Source: Alistipes sp. (GTDB lineage Bacteria > Bacteroidota > Bacteroidia > Bacteroidales > Rikenellaceae). From it: a stretch of 25,528 nt of DNA. Each line of letters begins with the position of its first letter. Position 1 is the stretch's first letter. The stretch lies in assembly GCA_017391185.1 (NCBI GenBank), contig JAFOZN010000028.1:1-25528 (forward strand), read 5' to 3'. A model generated the notes under the pieces. That model was not told the origin of the DNA. It was given only the letters and a program-made list of their open reading frames with translations, and made no database searches. Of this stretch, positions 1-7,563 are shown piece by piece. Both the position numbers and the translations under genes were made by a program.

Positions 1-974
1 GCCCACTCCTCCAGACCATATTGTTTGAGCTCCTCGGCTACGGCACCATCCTCCGAGAAGGTATCGGTAGAGGCTCCACCCATCAGGTCGGGGATAAACA
101 TATTCATCGACTCCACAGGGCCATAACTCCATGCAGTGGCATATTCAATATCGAGACCTTGCTGACCACTCTTTGCCCCCTGCTCGACAAGCTCCGAGCC
201 ACCACGAGTAGTCTCCTTGGAGTGTTGCATGGTGTACCACAAAGGCGAAAGATTCGATCCCAACGCGACAACGCCCGCCGCCACGAGTATAGCCGTACGC
301 TTAAGAAAATCCTACATGAGCTTCTGCCTATGGGCATAGAAAGCCTCGCTAAGCCACATAGCCACCATCACCAACAGGAAGTAGTAGCTTATCTGAGGGT
401 GGTTGGCACCAATCTCAAGCGAAGTGAAGAGCGCAGTCAGCGCAGCACCCACCCACACATTTTTCCTGAGCGTATAGTAGCATCCCGCAACCATAAGCGG
501 AGCATAGACCACAGCCCACATCTTGGTGATGTGTCCCGCACCGATGATAAGCAGGAAATATGTCGAAAGGCCATAAGCCAGAGCTGCAATGATACCAATC
601 CACGGATTCACACCGAAGAGCAACATAGCCACCCACATGGCCGTCATTGCAAAAAACATCAGCGAGATGGGGATGTCCACTATGGTGGAAATTTTGCCGA
701 TAGTACCCTTAACCGCCTGAGCAGGATATTTCACATTAATCAAAAAAGCAGGCATACCACCAAACATTCCGCCTGTCCATTGCGCATCCTCGCCCGTAGC
801 TTCACGATTATCAAGTATATCCTTAGACATACCCTCATATTGCTGAACATCGTGCTGGATGAGTTTATCGCCCGCAAGCTGGGGTGCAAAGTATAGTGCT
901 GAGACCACAAAAAAGAGGAATAATGTTCCTAAAATGGCCAAAAACTTTTTCACATATTGAGATTTAAGACTCAT
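1..974 (-). pseudogene. YfhO-family membrane protein, 5' part, interrupted by in-frame TAG; continues past the window edge
   Basis: The frame opens at ATG 974 (MSLKSQYVKKFLAILG), with a hydrophobic first segment at residues 10-30 and further membrane segments at about 100-185 and 190-215. YfhO proteins are large polytopic membrane proteins of the GT-C type, linked to glycosylation of envelope polymers. Codon 221 is TAG (312-314), but the same frame then reads DFLKRTAILVAAGVVALGSN and SPLWYTMQHSKETTRGGSEL, and runs open to base 1. The text on both sides of the stop fits one YfhO protein, so this is a nonsense change (AAG to TAG would suffice) or a sequencing error, not a natural C-terminus. 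The usual length is about 800 residues, so most of the 3' part lies outside. Family call fairly sure; pseudogene status uncertain. Confidence 0.7.
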
Positions 975-994
975 ATTATTTATGATTTGTGCGT

Positions 995-1002
995 CAAAGT
1001 TA
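995..1002 (-). promoter_or_regulatory. Candidate -7 box upstream of yfhO
   Basis: The minus strand reads TAACTTTG, a match to the Bacteroidetes -7 consensus TAnnTTTG, 20 bases before the yfhO start codon. I see no convincing -33 TTTG at the right distance. Confidence 0.4.
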
Positions 1003-1044
1003 CGAAAAACATTCCTTTTTTAACGTCTAATTGCGAAAAATTAC

Positions 1045-1052
1045 TATATTTG
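1045..1052 (+). promoter_or_regulatory. Candidate -7 box upstream of the polyprenyl synthase
   Basis: TATATTTG matches the Bacteroidetes -7 consensus TAnnTTTG, 28 bases before the ATG at 1081. A clear -33 element is not visible. With the minus-strand box at 995-1002 it makes the spacer a divergent promoter region. Confidence 0.4.
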
Positions 1053-1080
1053 CAATGTAAACTGTGTATATAGTCCATTT

Positions 1081-2091
1081 ATGATAAGTCTTGATTCGAT
1101 TCGCACTCCCATAGCTTCTGACATAGAGGCCTTCGAAGAGTTCCTCAAGAGCCGTTTCCAATCGGAGAGCAAGTTGATGTCTCAGATGTTGGAGTATGTT
1201 CTCTCTACTCATGGTAAGAACATACGTCCTATGATTGTCATGCTCTCGTCTGCTCTATGCTCTTCGGCTAACTCTCGCGAATGGGTGGCGGGTGAGCGCA
1301 ATTGTACCAAGCGTACATATCTGGCCGCGATGATCATCGAAATGATGCATACAGCTTCGCTCATACACGATGACGTGATCGACAACTCCGATTGCAGGCG
1401 AGGTCGCCCTTCGGTCAACGCCCTTTGGCAGAGCCGCAACGCCGTGATTTTGGGCGATTATCTCTTGGCACGCACCATGGCCAATGGTATGGAGAGTGCT
1501 CAATATGATATTGTCTCACACATCATCGGCTCGATGGCTACACTCTGCGAGGGAGAGATCCTGCAGAGCCAACACCAAGCCGACAAGGATACTTCGCGCA
1601 ACGACTACCTCGAAATCATATACAAAAAGACAGCCAGCCTCATTAGCATCAGTGCCTCGGCAGGAGCTTTATCGGTGATGGCTTCCAGAGAGGATCAGCA
1701 AAAGATGCGCCGTTTCGGTGAGGCGTTGGGTATGGCATTCCAGATTCAGGATGATATTTTAGATTACAGCCGCGATGCCCAGACTGGTAAGCCCGCCAAC
1801 AATGACCTCAGAGAGGGTAAGATTACCCTGCCACTCATAGAGGTTCTGGAGAAGTGTTCAGAAGCTGAGCGTCTGCAGATTCTGGAGCGACTCTCGGCGT
1901 GTGGCGAAGATGAGCAGGCGGTAGATTTCCTACAAGGTGTAGTAGAATCGACAGGCGGTTTGGCCATGGCAAGACGCACGATGCAGAAGTATATAGACCG
2001 TGCGGTGAGTATCCTCTCTGAGTTTGAGGATTCGCCATATCGCTCTTCGCTTATCAACCTCTGCGCCTTCGTAGCCCAGAGAGACAAATAA
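1081..2091 (+). CDS. Long-chain trans-polyprenyl diphosphate synthase
   Basis: This 336-residue cytosolic enzyme condenses isopentenyl diphosphate onto an allylic primer to make an isoprenoid chain. In anaerobic Bacteroidales this usually feeds the menaquinone side chain. The family landmarks are all present in order: GKNIRP at 45-50, the first Asp-rich motif DDVID at 97-101 within LIHDDVIDNSDCRRG, a GDYLLA stretch at 125-130, and the second Asp-rich motif DDILD at 224-228 within FQIQDDILDYS. Small residues (TAS) just before the first Asp-rich motif are typical of enzymes making long chains, but the exact length cannot be read from sequence. The length is normal for the family. The sugar-transporter gene follows 71 bases later on the same strand and may be co-transcribed. 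Confidence 0.9.
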   Translation: MISLDSIRTPIASDIEAFEEFLKSRFQSESKLMSQMLEYVLSTHGKNIRPMIVMLSSALCSSANSREWVAGERNCTKRTYLAAMIIEMMHTASLIHDDVIDNSDCRRGRPSVNALWQSRNAVILGDYLLARTMANGMESAQYDIVSHIIGSMATLCEGEILQSQHQADKDTSRNDYLEIIYKKTASLISISASAGALSVMASREDQQKMRRFGEALGMAFQIQDDILDYSRDAQTGKPANNDLREGKITLPLIEVLEKCSEAERLQILERLSACGEDEQAVDFLQGVVESTGGLAMARRTMQKYIDRAVSILSEFEDSPYRSSLINLCAFVAQRDK

Positions 2092-2162
2092 GGGAGAGAA
2101 AGGAAAGGAGAAAGAACAAATTTTATATAAACACAATTTATTAAACTTTAAACAAAAATTTT

Positions 2163-3437
2163 ATGGGACAAAATCAGAAAGGTAACGGTTTGGCAATTGC
2201 CGTGATGTTCATGCTTTTCTTCATGATCGCATTCGTTACCAATTTTGCAGGCTCAATGGCTATCATCGCTAAGAGTCAGTTTGAGGCATCTAACGCCATG
2301 GCTCAGTTGGGTACTTTGGCGAACTTCCTCGCTTACGCCTTCATGGGTGTACCTGCTGGTATCATCCTCAAGCGTAAGGGTTACAAGTTCACTTCATTGG
2401 CTGCCGTAGTTGTAGGTATCGTGGGTGTGGGCGTACAGCTCCTCTCAGGTTACGTAGCTTCTTTCGAGGTTTACGTATTGGGTGCCTTCATCGCAGGTTT
2501 CTCAATGACTATGCTCAACATCGTTGTTAACCCTATGCTTAACACACTCGGTGGTGGTGGTAACAAGGGTAACCAGCTCGTACAGTTGGGTGGCTCTTGC
2601 AACTCTATCGGTGGTACTTTGGCTCCAATCCTCTTGGGTTATTTGATCGGCGGTCAGGTGACTGAGAACACAAGCGTAAGTGATGCTGCTCCTGCAATGT
2701 TGATTGCTATGGGTATCTTCGCAGTAGCATTCATCGTAATCGCTCTCTCTGCAATTCCTGAGCCTCATATGGAGACTGCTGAGGAGAAGGCTGCTCGCAA
2801 GGCTGGTAACGTAAAGAAGGATCCACACGGTCCAATGTCTTTCCGTCACTTCGTTTTGGGTGCTATCGCTATCTTCTTCTATGTAGGTGTTGAGGTAGGT
2901 ATTCCAAACACAGCTAACCTCTATATGTCAGGTCTTGAGGGCGTAGGTCCAGCTATCGCAGGTACATTGGTAGGTTTCTACTTCGCTTGCATGATGATCG
3001 GTCGTTTGATCGGTGGTGCTATCGGAGGTAAGGTATCTTCTAAGGCTATGCTTTCATTCGCTTGTATCCTCAATATCATCTTCGTATTGTGCTTGATGTA
3101 TATCCCTGAGACAGTGAGAATGTCTGTTCCTGGTGTTGACGCACAGGTTCCTGTAAGCATGGTATTTATGTTCCTCTGCGGTCTCTGCACATCTGTGATG
3201 TTCGGTTCTATCTTCAACCTCGCTGCTGAGGGCTTGGGTAAGTACACTCCAATGGCTTCTGGTATCTTCATGGCACTCATCTGCGGTGGTGGTATCATCC
3301 CATTCGTTCAGAACTTCGTAGCAGACCTTACAAACTATATGACAAGCTACTGGGTAATTATCGCCAGCTTGGCTTACATGCTCGCTTACGGTTTGTTCTT
3401 CTCTAAGAACGTTAACAAGGATATCCCTACTGAGTAA
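2163..3437 (+). CDS. MFS transporter, sugar permease type (FucP/glucose-galactose porter-like)
   Basis: This 424-residue integral membrane protein has about 12 hydrophobic segments, a central charged cytoplasmic loop at about 200-225 (EEKAARKAGNVKKDPHG), and second-half helices beginning near 230. It resembles the fucose/glucose-galactose MFS porters common in Bacteroidetes: the stretch NPMLNTLGGGGNKGNQLVQL and then GGSCNSIGGTLAPILLG (about 122-160) resembles the N-rich central motif of that group. The likely role is proton-driven import of a monosaccharide; the substrate is not shown. Codon use is strongly biased to GGT, GCT, CGT, ATC, TTC and CCA/CCT, unlike most neighbours, suggesting high expression. 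A strong terminator follows. MFS is secure; the sugar family is probable. Confidence 0.8.
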   Translation: MGQNQKGNGLAIAVMFMLFFMIAFVTNFAGSMAIIAKSQFEASNAMAQLGTLANFLAYAFMGVPAGIILKRKGYKFTSLAAVVVGIVGVGVQLLSGYVASFEVYVLGAFIAGFSMTMLNIVVNPMLNTLGGGGNKGNQLVQLGGSCNSIGGTLAPILLGYLIGGQVTENTSVSDAAPAMLIAMGIFAVAFIVIALSAIPEPHMETAEEKAARKAGNVKKDPHGPMSFRHFVLGAIAIFFYVGVEVGIPNTANLYMSGLEGVGPAIAGTLVGFYFACMMIGRLIGGAIGGKVSSKAMLSFACILNIIFVLCLMYIPETVRMSVPGVDAQVPVSMVFMFLCGLCTSVMFGSIFNLAAEGLGKYTPMASGIFMALICGGGIIPFVQNFVADLTNYMTSYWVIIASLAYMLAYGLFFSKNVNKDIPTE

Positions 3438-3469
3438 TCATTCGGGGTTATACCTTAATATAAATGGAG

Positions 3470-3503
3470 CTGTCGTGACCCTCGGGTTGCGACAGTTTTT
3501 TTT
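3470..3503 (+). terminator. Rho-independent terminator after the MFS transporter
   Basis: CTGTCG (3470-3475) pairs with CGACAG (3490-3495). Inside, two G-T pairs and ACC/GGT close a CTCG tetraloop. A run of eight T (3496-3503) follows directly. Confidence 0.9.
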
Positions 3504-3516
3504 AATTCAAAATTCA
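3497..3516 (+). repeat. Left arm of a perfect 20-bp inverted repeat
   Basis: TTTTTTTAATTCAAAATTCA, which includes most of the T-run of the plus-strand terminator. Its exact reverse complement is at 3739-3758, where it in turn includes the T-run of the minus-strand terminator. The two arms bound a 222-base interior. This is either the ends of a small non-coding element or a repeated tail attached to both terminators. Confidence 0.7.
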
Positions 3517-3535
3517 AAATTGAACATAAAACGTC

Positions 3536-3573
3536 ATGCCACAGAGGATGATTTATCATCCGATGAATGGCAT
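3536..3573 (+). other. Two-tier hairpin in the inverted-repeat spacer
   Basis: An outer stem ATGCCA/TGGCAT (3536-3541 with 3568-3573) encloses an inner stem GGATGA/TCATCC (3546-3551 with 3556-3561) with a TTTA loop. Both stems are perfect, separated by small internal loops. The structure is symmetric enough to form from either strand. Its function is unknown. Confidence 0.5.
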
Positions 3574-3722
3574 CTCTACACTCAATTATAGCGTGGCGAG
3601 CTTTCCATCTATTATATCAACACAGATTTTCTTACGCTCTTAAACATTCGTTTCTGCCGAGATCATGGCTAACGCACGCTTTAAATTGCCTCCTTTAGCA
3701 AGATTAGCTTCCTACTCATAAA

Positions 3723-3739
3723 ACACCCCTTAGGGGTGT
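3723..3739. repeat. Short GC-rich palindrome abutting the right inverted-repeat arm
   Basis: ACACCCC (3723-3729) and GGGGTGT (3733-3739) form a perfect 7-bp stem with a TTA loop. Read on the minus strand it is followed by TTTTATG, so it could serve as a weak backup terminator for the ABC transporter operon. Confidence 0.5.
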
Positions 3740-3758
3740 GAATTTTGAATTAAAAAAA
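3739..3758 (-). repeat. Right arm of the 20-bp inverted repeat
   Basis: Exact reverse complement of 3497-3516. Its outer seven bases are the T-run of the terminator that ends the ABC transporter operon. No flanking target-site duplication is visible on either side of the pair. Confidence 0.7.
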
Positions 3759-3787
3759 GGTGCTAACCTTTTTTGGGGTCAGCACCT
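3752..3787 (-). terminator. Rho-independent terminator of the ABC transporter operon
   Basis: On the minus strand AGGTGCT and AGCACCT (3781-3787 with 3758-3764) pair. After one mismatch, three more pairs (ACC/GGT) close an A-rich loop. Seven T follow (plus-strand A at 3752-3758). It sits 26 bases past the permease stop. Confidence 0.85.
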
Positions 3788-3813
3788 TTATATTTTCCTG
3801 CTAAGAAGTTGTA

Positions 3814-5130
3814 TTATTGCTTAATCCACGATATAAGCTCCTTGAGCGAAGGCTTCTTGCCGTGCATAAAGATACCTACACGGTAGATCTTGCCCGCCAG
3901 CCATGCCATAGCCACAACCGAGATATAGAGCAACACCAACGAGAGGATAATCTCCCACGTTGGGATATCAAACGGTATGCGTGTCATCATCACGATAGGC
4001 GATGTGAATGGGATTATCGAACCCCAGAACACCAATCCCGAATTAGGATCGTTCGAGACAGACATCGAGATAATGAGAGCCAAAATTATAGGAATCATAA
4101 TCGGAGTCTGCAACTGCGAAGAGTCCTGCACCGAATCTACAGCCGAGCCGATGGCGGCAAACATAGCCGAATAGAAGAGGAATCCTCCCACAAGGAAGAG
4201 GAGCAACCACACGAACATCATAACCAAAGAGCCTGTATCTGAAGCGAAATTCAGAGCCGACAACATATCGGCATCAATATCTGCCTCGGTGGTGGTCATA
4301 GCTCCGCTCTGCACCGCAGAGATAGTCTGAGCCATATCATCGGGCATCAGCGCAGGCATCAGGATAGAGCTTACACCGCAAATCAGCACGCCCCAGATGG
4401 CAATCTGAGTAACCGCTACCGAAGCCACACCCAAGATTTTACCCATCATGAGCTGGAATGGCGTAGCACTCGACACCAAGACATCGATGATGCGACTACC
4501 CTTCTCCTCGATAACCGAAGTCATAACCATCGAGCCGTACATGATCAGGAACATATACAACATCAAGCCCAAAACCAAGCCCAAGAGGTATGACACCACC
4601 GAAGAGGTAGCCTCCTCGGCCTCGCCCTCAACCGAAGAGACATCGTTACGGAAGGTGGTGAGCATGACGTTGACCTCAACATCTTTTAAGATCTGCTCCA
4701 AGTCGGCTATATCGTAGCGTTTCAAACGCTCGCTCTCGATTACCGCCTCGATCTGAGAAGAGATATTCTCCTCCAGAGTCATCGAAGAAGATGAGTTAGT
4801 ATAGAGTTTGGCATTCGAGGGGTTATCCACCACATCCTTGCCGATCCACAACACACCAAAAACACTCTCATCTGTGCGGGCCTGCTCCAACGAGAGATCC
4901 GACAGACGGAACTCCAATTCATCGTTACCCTTGAGCTGAGGAGCGATGATCTGGCTCTCATCCACCACCAAAAGAGTCTTACTATCGCCCTTAGCGAAGA
5001 GCATCATCAGCGTAGGTGCTGCCATCAAACCCAACATCAGGATGGGGGTGAGGATGGTAGTGATGATAAAGGTCTTTTTGCGTACTCGCTCGTTGAACTC
5101 ACGAGCGATGATTATACCGATCTTATTCAT
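3814..5130 (-). CDS. ABC transporter permease, NatB-like (ABC2 membrane type)
   Basis: This 438-residue inner-membrane subunit has the usual layout of the ABC-2 group related to NatB. A cytosolic N-terminus MNKIGIIIAREFNERVRKKT precedes one membrane segment at about 21-46. A soluble extracytoplasmic domain follows at about 50-180, and then five or six membrane segments cluster from about 185 to 415. The sequence between the second and third C-terminal helices, EEKGSRIIDVLVSSATPFQL, is a family hallmark. It begins 13 bases after the ATPase stop, so the two are translated as a pair. Such exporters move sodium or small toxic compounds in characterised cases; the substrate here is unknown. A terminator follows closely. 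Confidence 0.85.
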   Translation of the reverse strand: MNKIGIIIAREFNERVRKKTFIITTILTPILMLGLMAAPTLMMLFAKGDSKTLLVVDESQIIAPQLKGNDELEFRLSDLSLEQARTDESVFGVLWIGKDVVDNPSNAKLYTNSSSSMTLEENISSQIEAVIESERLKRYDIADLEQILKDVEVNVMLTTFRNDVSSVEGEAEEATSSVVSYLLGLVLGLMLYMFLIMYGSMVMTSVIEEKGSRIIDVLVSSATPFQLMMGKILGVASVAVTQIAIWGVLICGVSSILMPALMPDDMAQTISAVQSGAMTTTEADIDADMLSALNFASDTGSLVMMFVWLLLFLVGGFLFYSAMFAAIGSAVDSVQDSSQLQTPIMIPIILALIISMSVSNDPNSGLVFWGSIIPFTSPIVMMTRIPFDIPTWEIILSLVLLYISVVAMAWLAGKIYRVGIFMHGKKPSLKELISWIKQ

Positions 5131-5143
5131 AGCTATATCTTGT

Positions 5144-6067
5144 TTAGAGCGTACCCTCTACGGCACGGATAAAAATCTCATTCATTGATGGCTGCACCTC
5201 TTGGAAGGAGCGCATATCAAGCTCTGCATTACACTTGGCAATGGCATCTCTTACGGCTACACCATCCTTGAGGCTGATGCGCGCTACGGTATATGGCGTA
5301 TCCTCCTGCTTGCGGCAATCCAACACCTCGGCCAGAGAGCCGACACTCTGCTTAAGCAACTCCTCCTCGCCCTGATAGGTCACCATAAAGATATTCTCAC
5401 CAAAGCGGTGGCGAAGCTCGCCCACAGAGCCAGAGAGGATGTTGTGCGACTTATTGATGAGCGTAATATGGTCACAAATCTCCTCCACGCTCGACATATT
5501 GTGAGTCGAGAAGATCACCGTAGCACCGTTATCCCTCAGACGCAGAATCTCCTGCTTGAGCAGATTGGCGTTGATAGGATCGAAGCCCGAAAATGGCTCA
5601 TCGAAGATCAAGAGCTTAGGCTCGTGCAAGACGGTAGAGATAAACTGCACCTTCTGAGCCATACCCTTCGAGAGATCCTCCACTGCGCGATTCCACCAAT
5701 CCTGCAAATCGAAGCGGATGAACCACTCCCTCAGGCGCACGATGGCCTCCTTACGCGAGAGTCCCTTCAGACGAGCAAAGAAGATCGCCTGCTCGCCCAC
5801 CTTCATCTTCTTGTAGAGACCACGCTCCTCGGGCAGGTAGCCGATTTTATAGATATCTTCATCTGTGATGGGCTTGCCATCGAAAAGGATGCGTCCCGAA
5901 TCGGGTATGGTGATACGATTAATCACGCGTATCATGGTACTCTTACCCGCACCGTTAGGACCCAAAAGACCATATACCGAGCCTTTGGGAACCTGGATCG
6001 AGACATTATCCAAAGCTGTATGTTCGGAGTAACGCTTGGTCACATTTTCCGCTTGCAGAATGTACAT
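5144..6067 (-). CDS. ABC transporter ATP-binding protein, NatA-like
   Basis: This 307-residue cytosolic ATPase powers the permease encoded just downstream. The nucleotide-binding fold is complete: Walker A GPNGAGKST at 36-44, signature LSKGM at 132-136, Walker B LLIFDEP at 152-158, D-loop around 159-163, and switch histidine H189 in STHN. Residues from about 220 form the C-terminal extension (DUF4162 type) seen in NatA-like exporters, ending in QPSMNEIFIRAVEG. The start at ATG 6067 gives the standard MYILQAENVTKRY opening. It is the first gene of a two-gene unit. The spacer upstream (6068-6217) is A/T-rich and divergent from the riboswitch unit; I see no clear promoter for this strand there. 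Confidence 0.92.
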   Translation of the reverse strand: MYILQAENVTKRYSEHTALDNVSIQVPKGSVYGLLGPNGAGKSTMIRVINRITIPDSGRILFDGKPITDEDIYKIGYLPEERGLYKKMKVGEQAIFFARLKGLSRKEAIVRLREWFIRFDLQDWWNRAVEDLSKGMAQKVQFISTVLHEPKLLIFDEPFSGFDPINANLLKQEILRLRDNGATVIFSTHNMSSVEEICDHITLINKSHNILSGSVGELRHRFGENIFMVTYQGEEELLKQSVGSLAEVLDCRKQEDTPYTVARISLKDGVAVRDAIAKCNAELDMRSFQEVQPSMNEIFIRAVEGTL

Positions 6068-6217
6068 TACGAATTTAGTTTTAGATTAAAAAATAGTTCA
6101 AAACACTTCTTCACTATATTAGTCGCACAAAGTGTGGTTAAAGTTACAAAAAAACTCAAAAAATTTTCATTTTTTCTCTTTGTTTTGGCCTTGGGCTGAT
6201 TTTTTTGGCGGCAACCT

Positions 6218-6248
6218 ATTGTTCAGAATAGAAAATTCACTACCTTTG
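6218..6248 (+). promoter_or_regulatory. Bacteroidetes-type promoter of the B12 riboswitch unit
   Basis: ATTG (6218-6221) as the -33 element, 19 bases, then TACCTTTG (6241-6248), a full match to the TAnnTTTG -7 box. Transcription should start near 6255, just ahead of the riboswitch. Confidence 0.75.
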
Positions 6249-6261
6249 TCTTTGCAATGGT

Positions 6262-6489
6262 TCTTCTATAGGGTGGCTTCGCCGCCCTGAAGATTAAAAG
6301 GGAAACGGGTGAAAGTCCCGTACAGTTCCCGCTGCTGTAAGCTCCATAGCCCATAAGAGGGCAGGTGCGATAATCAAGCGCACTTGACTCCATACTTAAA
6401 GGCTGATATAGGGCAAGGCTCTCTTTTACCACTGGCCTCACTCAGGTCGGGAAGGTGCCTTAGCTCGGAGCAAGTCAGAAGACCTGCCT
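6262..6489 (+). ncRNA. Cobalamin (adenosylcobalamin-type) riboswitch aptamer
   Basis: The leader RNA carries the conserved cobalamin-riboswitch blocks in order. A hairpin AGGGTGGC-TTC-GCCGCCCT lies at 6270-6288. Next come GGGAAACGGGTGAAAGTCCC (about 6300-6318), ACAGTTCCCGCTGCTGTAA (6322-6340), CCACTGG and GGGAAGGTGCC (about 6429-6459), and the B12 box AGTCAGAAGACCTGCC (6473-6488). In this class, cobalamin binding represses the downstream gene. The target is the DUF4465 lipoprotein at 6700, on the same strand. The 5' and 3' limits are set by eye and may be off by several bases. Confidence 0.93.
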
Positions 6490-6699
6490 TGCAACGCATG
6501 TGCTATGAGTTCTGCGGCGAACGGAGCTATTGTCACCCGAAGTAAATCTTTTTAAGGTAACAAGCTAAGAGAGGGATAGGATTCCTCTTGGAGTGTTTTT
6601 GGCTTTGGCCAATTACGCAGAGCATAAACTCATGCAGATGTTTTAAGGCGGAAGAGGGAGAAGGAAAATTTATGTAAAACCTTAAATAACATTTGTATT
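6490..6699 (+). promoter_or_regulatory. Long structured leader (probable expression platform) between riboswitch and start codon
   Basis: About 210 untranslated bases follow the B12 box. An interrupted long-range stem can form: GCATG/CATGC (6496-6500 with 6631-6635), TATG/CATA (6504-6507 with 6623-6626) and TCTGCG/CGCAGA (6511-6516 with 6616-6621). CCTTAAA, 14 bases before the start codon (6680-6686), can pair with TTTAAGG at 6642-6648 or with a second TTTAAGG at 6551-6557. No strong terminator with a long T-run is seen, so control of translation initiation is more likely than attenuation. Inference from base pairing by eye. Confidence 0.45.
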
Positions 6700-7509
6700 A
6701 TGAGAAATTTTTCAAGACTTTTGGCTTCGGTTGCGATCCTCGCAACCCTAATCTCCTGCTCTAAGGATGAGGATGCAGCGCCTAAGCGCATCACTATCTC
6801 ATTCGAGGGCGCAGCGTGGAACAAGTATGTGGCTACGGATAGCTACTCCTCTAACTTTGTCACCGAGGATTACATTTGGCAGGACGCTGAGACAAAGCTA
6901 ACCTCTGCACCTATCTTCGTGGAGTCTTCGTGGGGCGGCCAGAGCTACAAATACTTCGGTGGTGGTTTGACTCTCTCGTCATACAACACATCTTCGCTGG
7001 TGGATTATGACATGGACAATCTATATCTTGCCGATCTATATTGCTATAATCCCAAAAATGTAGGCTCGACCAAAGGTGGTGGCAATGGCTCATCGAACAA
7101 CTTCCTCATCTCGTACGGCAACTACGAGGAGGGCATATCGGATGACATGCGCCCTGAGATATACTTTGCCGATGGCAAGGCTCGCAAGGTGGTGGGTTGC
7201 TACGTCTGCGCAACCACATATTTTGTGGAGATTGCTCAGAAGGGTAACTCTTTCTCGCCTGCTCTGGGTGAGAATGATGAGATAAAGATCTACGCTACGG
7301 GATATGATGCTTCGGGCGCAGAGCTAAAGACTGTGAGCATGACTTTGGCTAAGAAAGGTGCCATCACCAAGACATGGAGTGCATGGGATCTCTCGGCTTT
7401 GGGTGAGGTGGTAAAGATCAAATTCAACATCAAGGGCGGCCCAACAGATGAGTGGGGCATGAAGTCGCCAAAGTATTTCGCCATAGATGACATCACAATC
7501 GAGCAGTAG
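6700..7509 (+). CDS. DUF4465 lipoprotein under cobalamin riboswitch control
   Basis: This 269-residue lipoprotein has a signal peptide ending in lipobox LISC (Cys20), followed by SKDED. Lys plus an acidic run after the Cys resembles the Bacteroidetes lipoprotein export signal for the cell surface. The remainder fits the DUF4465 beta-sandwich pattern: ISFEGAAWNKYVATDS near 33-48, WGG at 74-76, VVGCYVCATTYF about 165-177, a W-DLSALGEV stretch near 225-238, and KSPKYFAIDDITIE at the C-terminus. DUF4465 proteins recur in cobalamin loci of gut Bacteroidetes, and B12-binding surface lipoproteins (BtuH family) are known from such loci; whether this protein belongs with BtuH is not something I can confirm. 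It stands alone: no btuB receptor or BtuG lies beside it. A role in surface capture of corrinoids is inferred from riboswitch plus localisation. Confidence 0.85.
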   Translation: MRNFSRLLASVAILATLISCSKDEDAAPKRITISFEGAAWNKYVATDSYSSNFVTEDYIWQDAETKLTSAPIFVESSWGGQSYKYFGGGLTLSSYNTSSLVDYDMDNLYLADLYCYNPKNVGSTKGGGNGSSNNFLISYGNYEEGISDDMRPEIYFADGKARKVVGCYVCATTYFVEIAQKGNSFSPALGENDEIKIYATGYDASGAELKTVSMTLAKKGAITKTWSAWDLSALGEVVKIKFNIKGGPTDEWGMKSPKYFAIDDITIEQ

Positions 7510-7563
7510 CGATAACAAATGATGGCAAAGGTGTCTGCCTAAGATTTTATTGTATGTGTGTAA

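Noticed and set aside
312..314. TAG as a sense codon (code change) to explain the interrupted yfhO
   Set aside because: Three other genes here (DUF4465, GH59, acyltransferase) end sensibly at TAG, so the codon is a normal stop in this organism.
21..896. Long plus-strand open frame opposite yfhO
   Set aside because: Antisense shadow: its translation is low-complexity and His/Arg-rich, while the minus strand encodes a clear YfhO protein.
5201..6199. 332-codon plus-strand open frame opposite the ABC ATPase
   Set aside because: The minus strand has a complete Walker A, signature and Walker B; the plus-strand product has no recognisable features.
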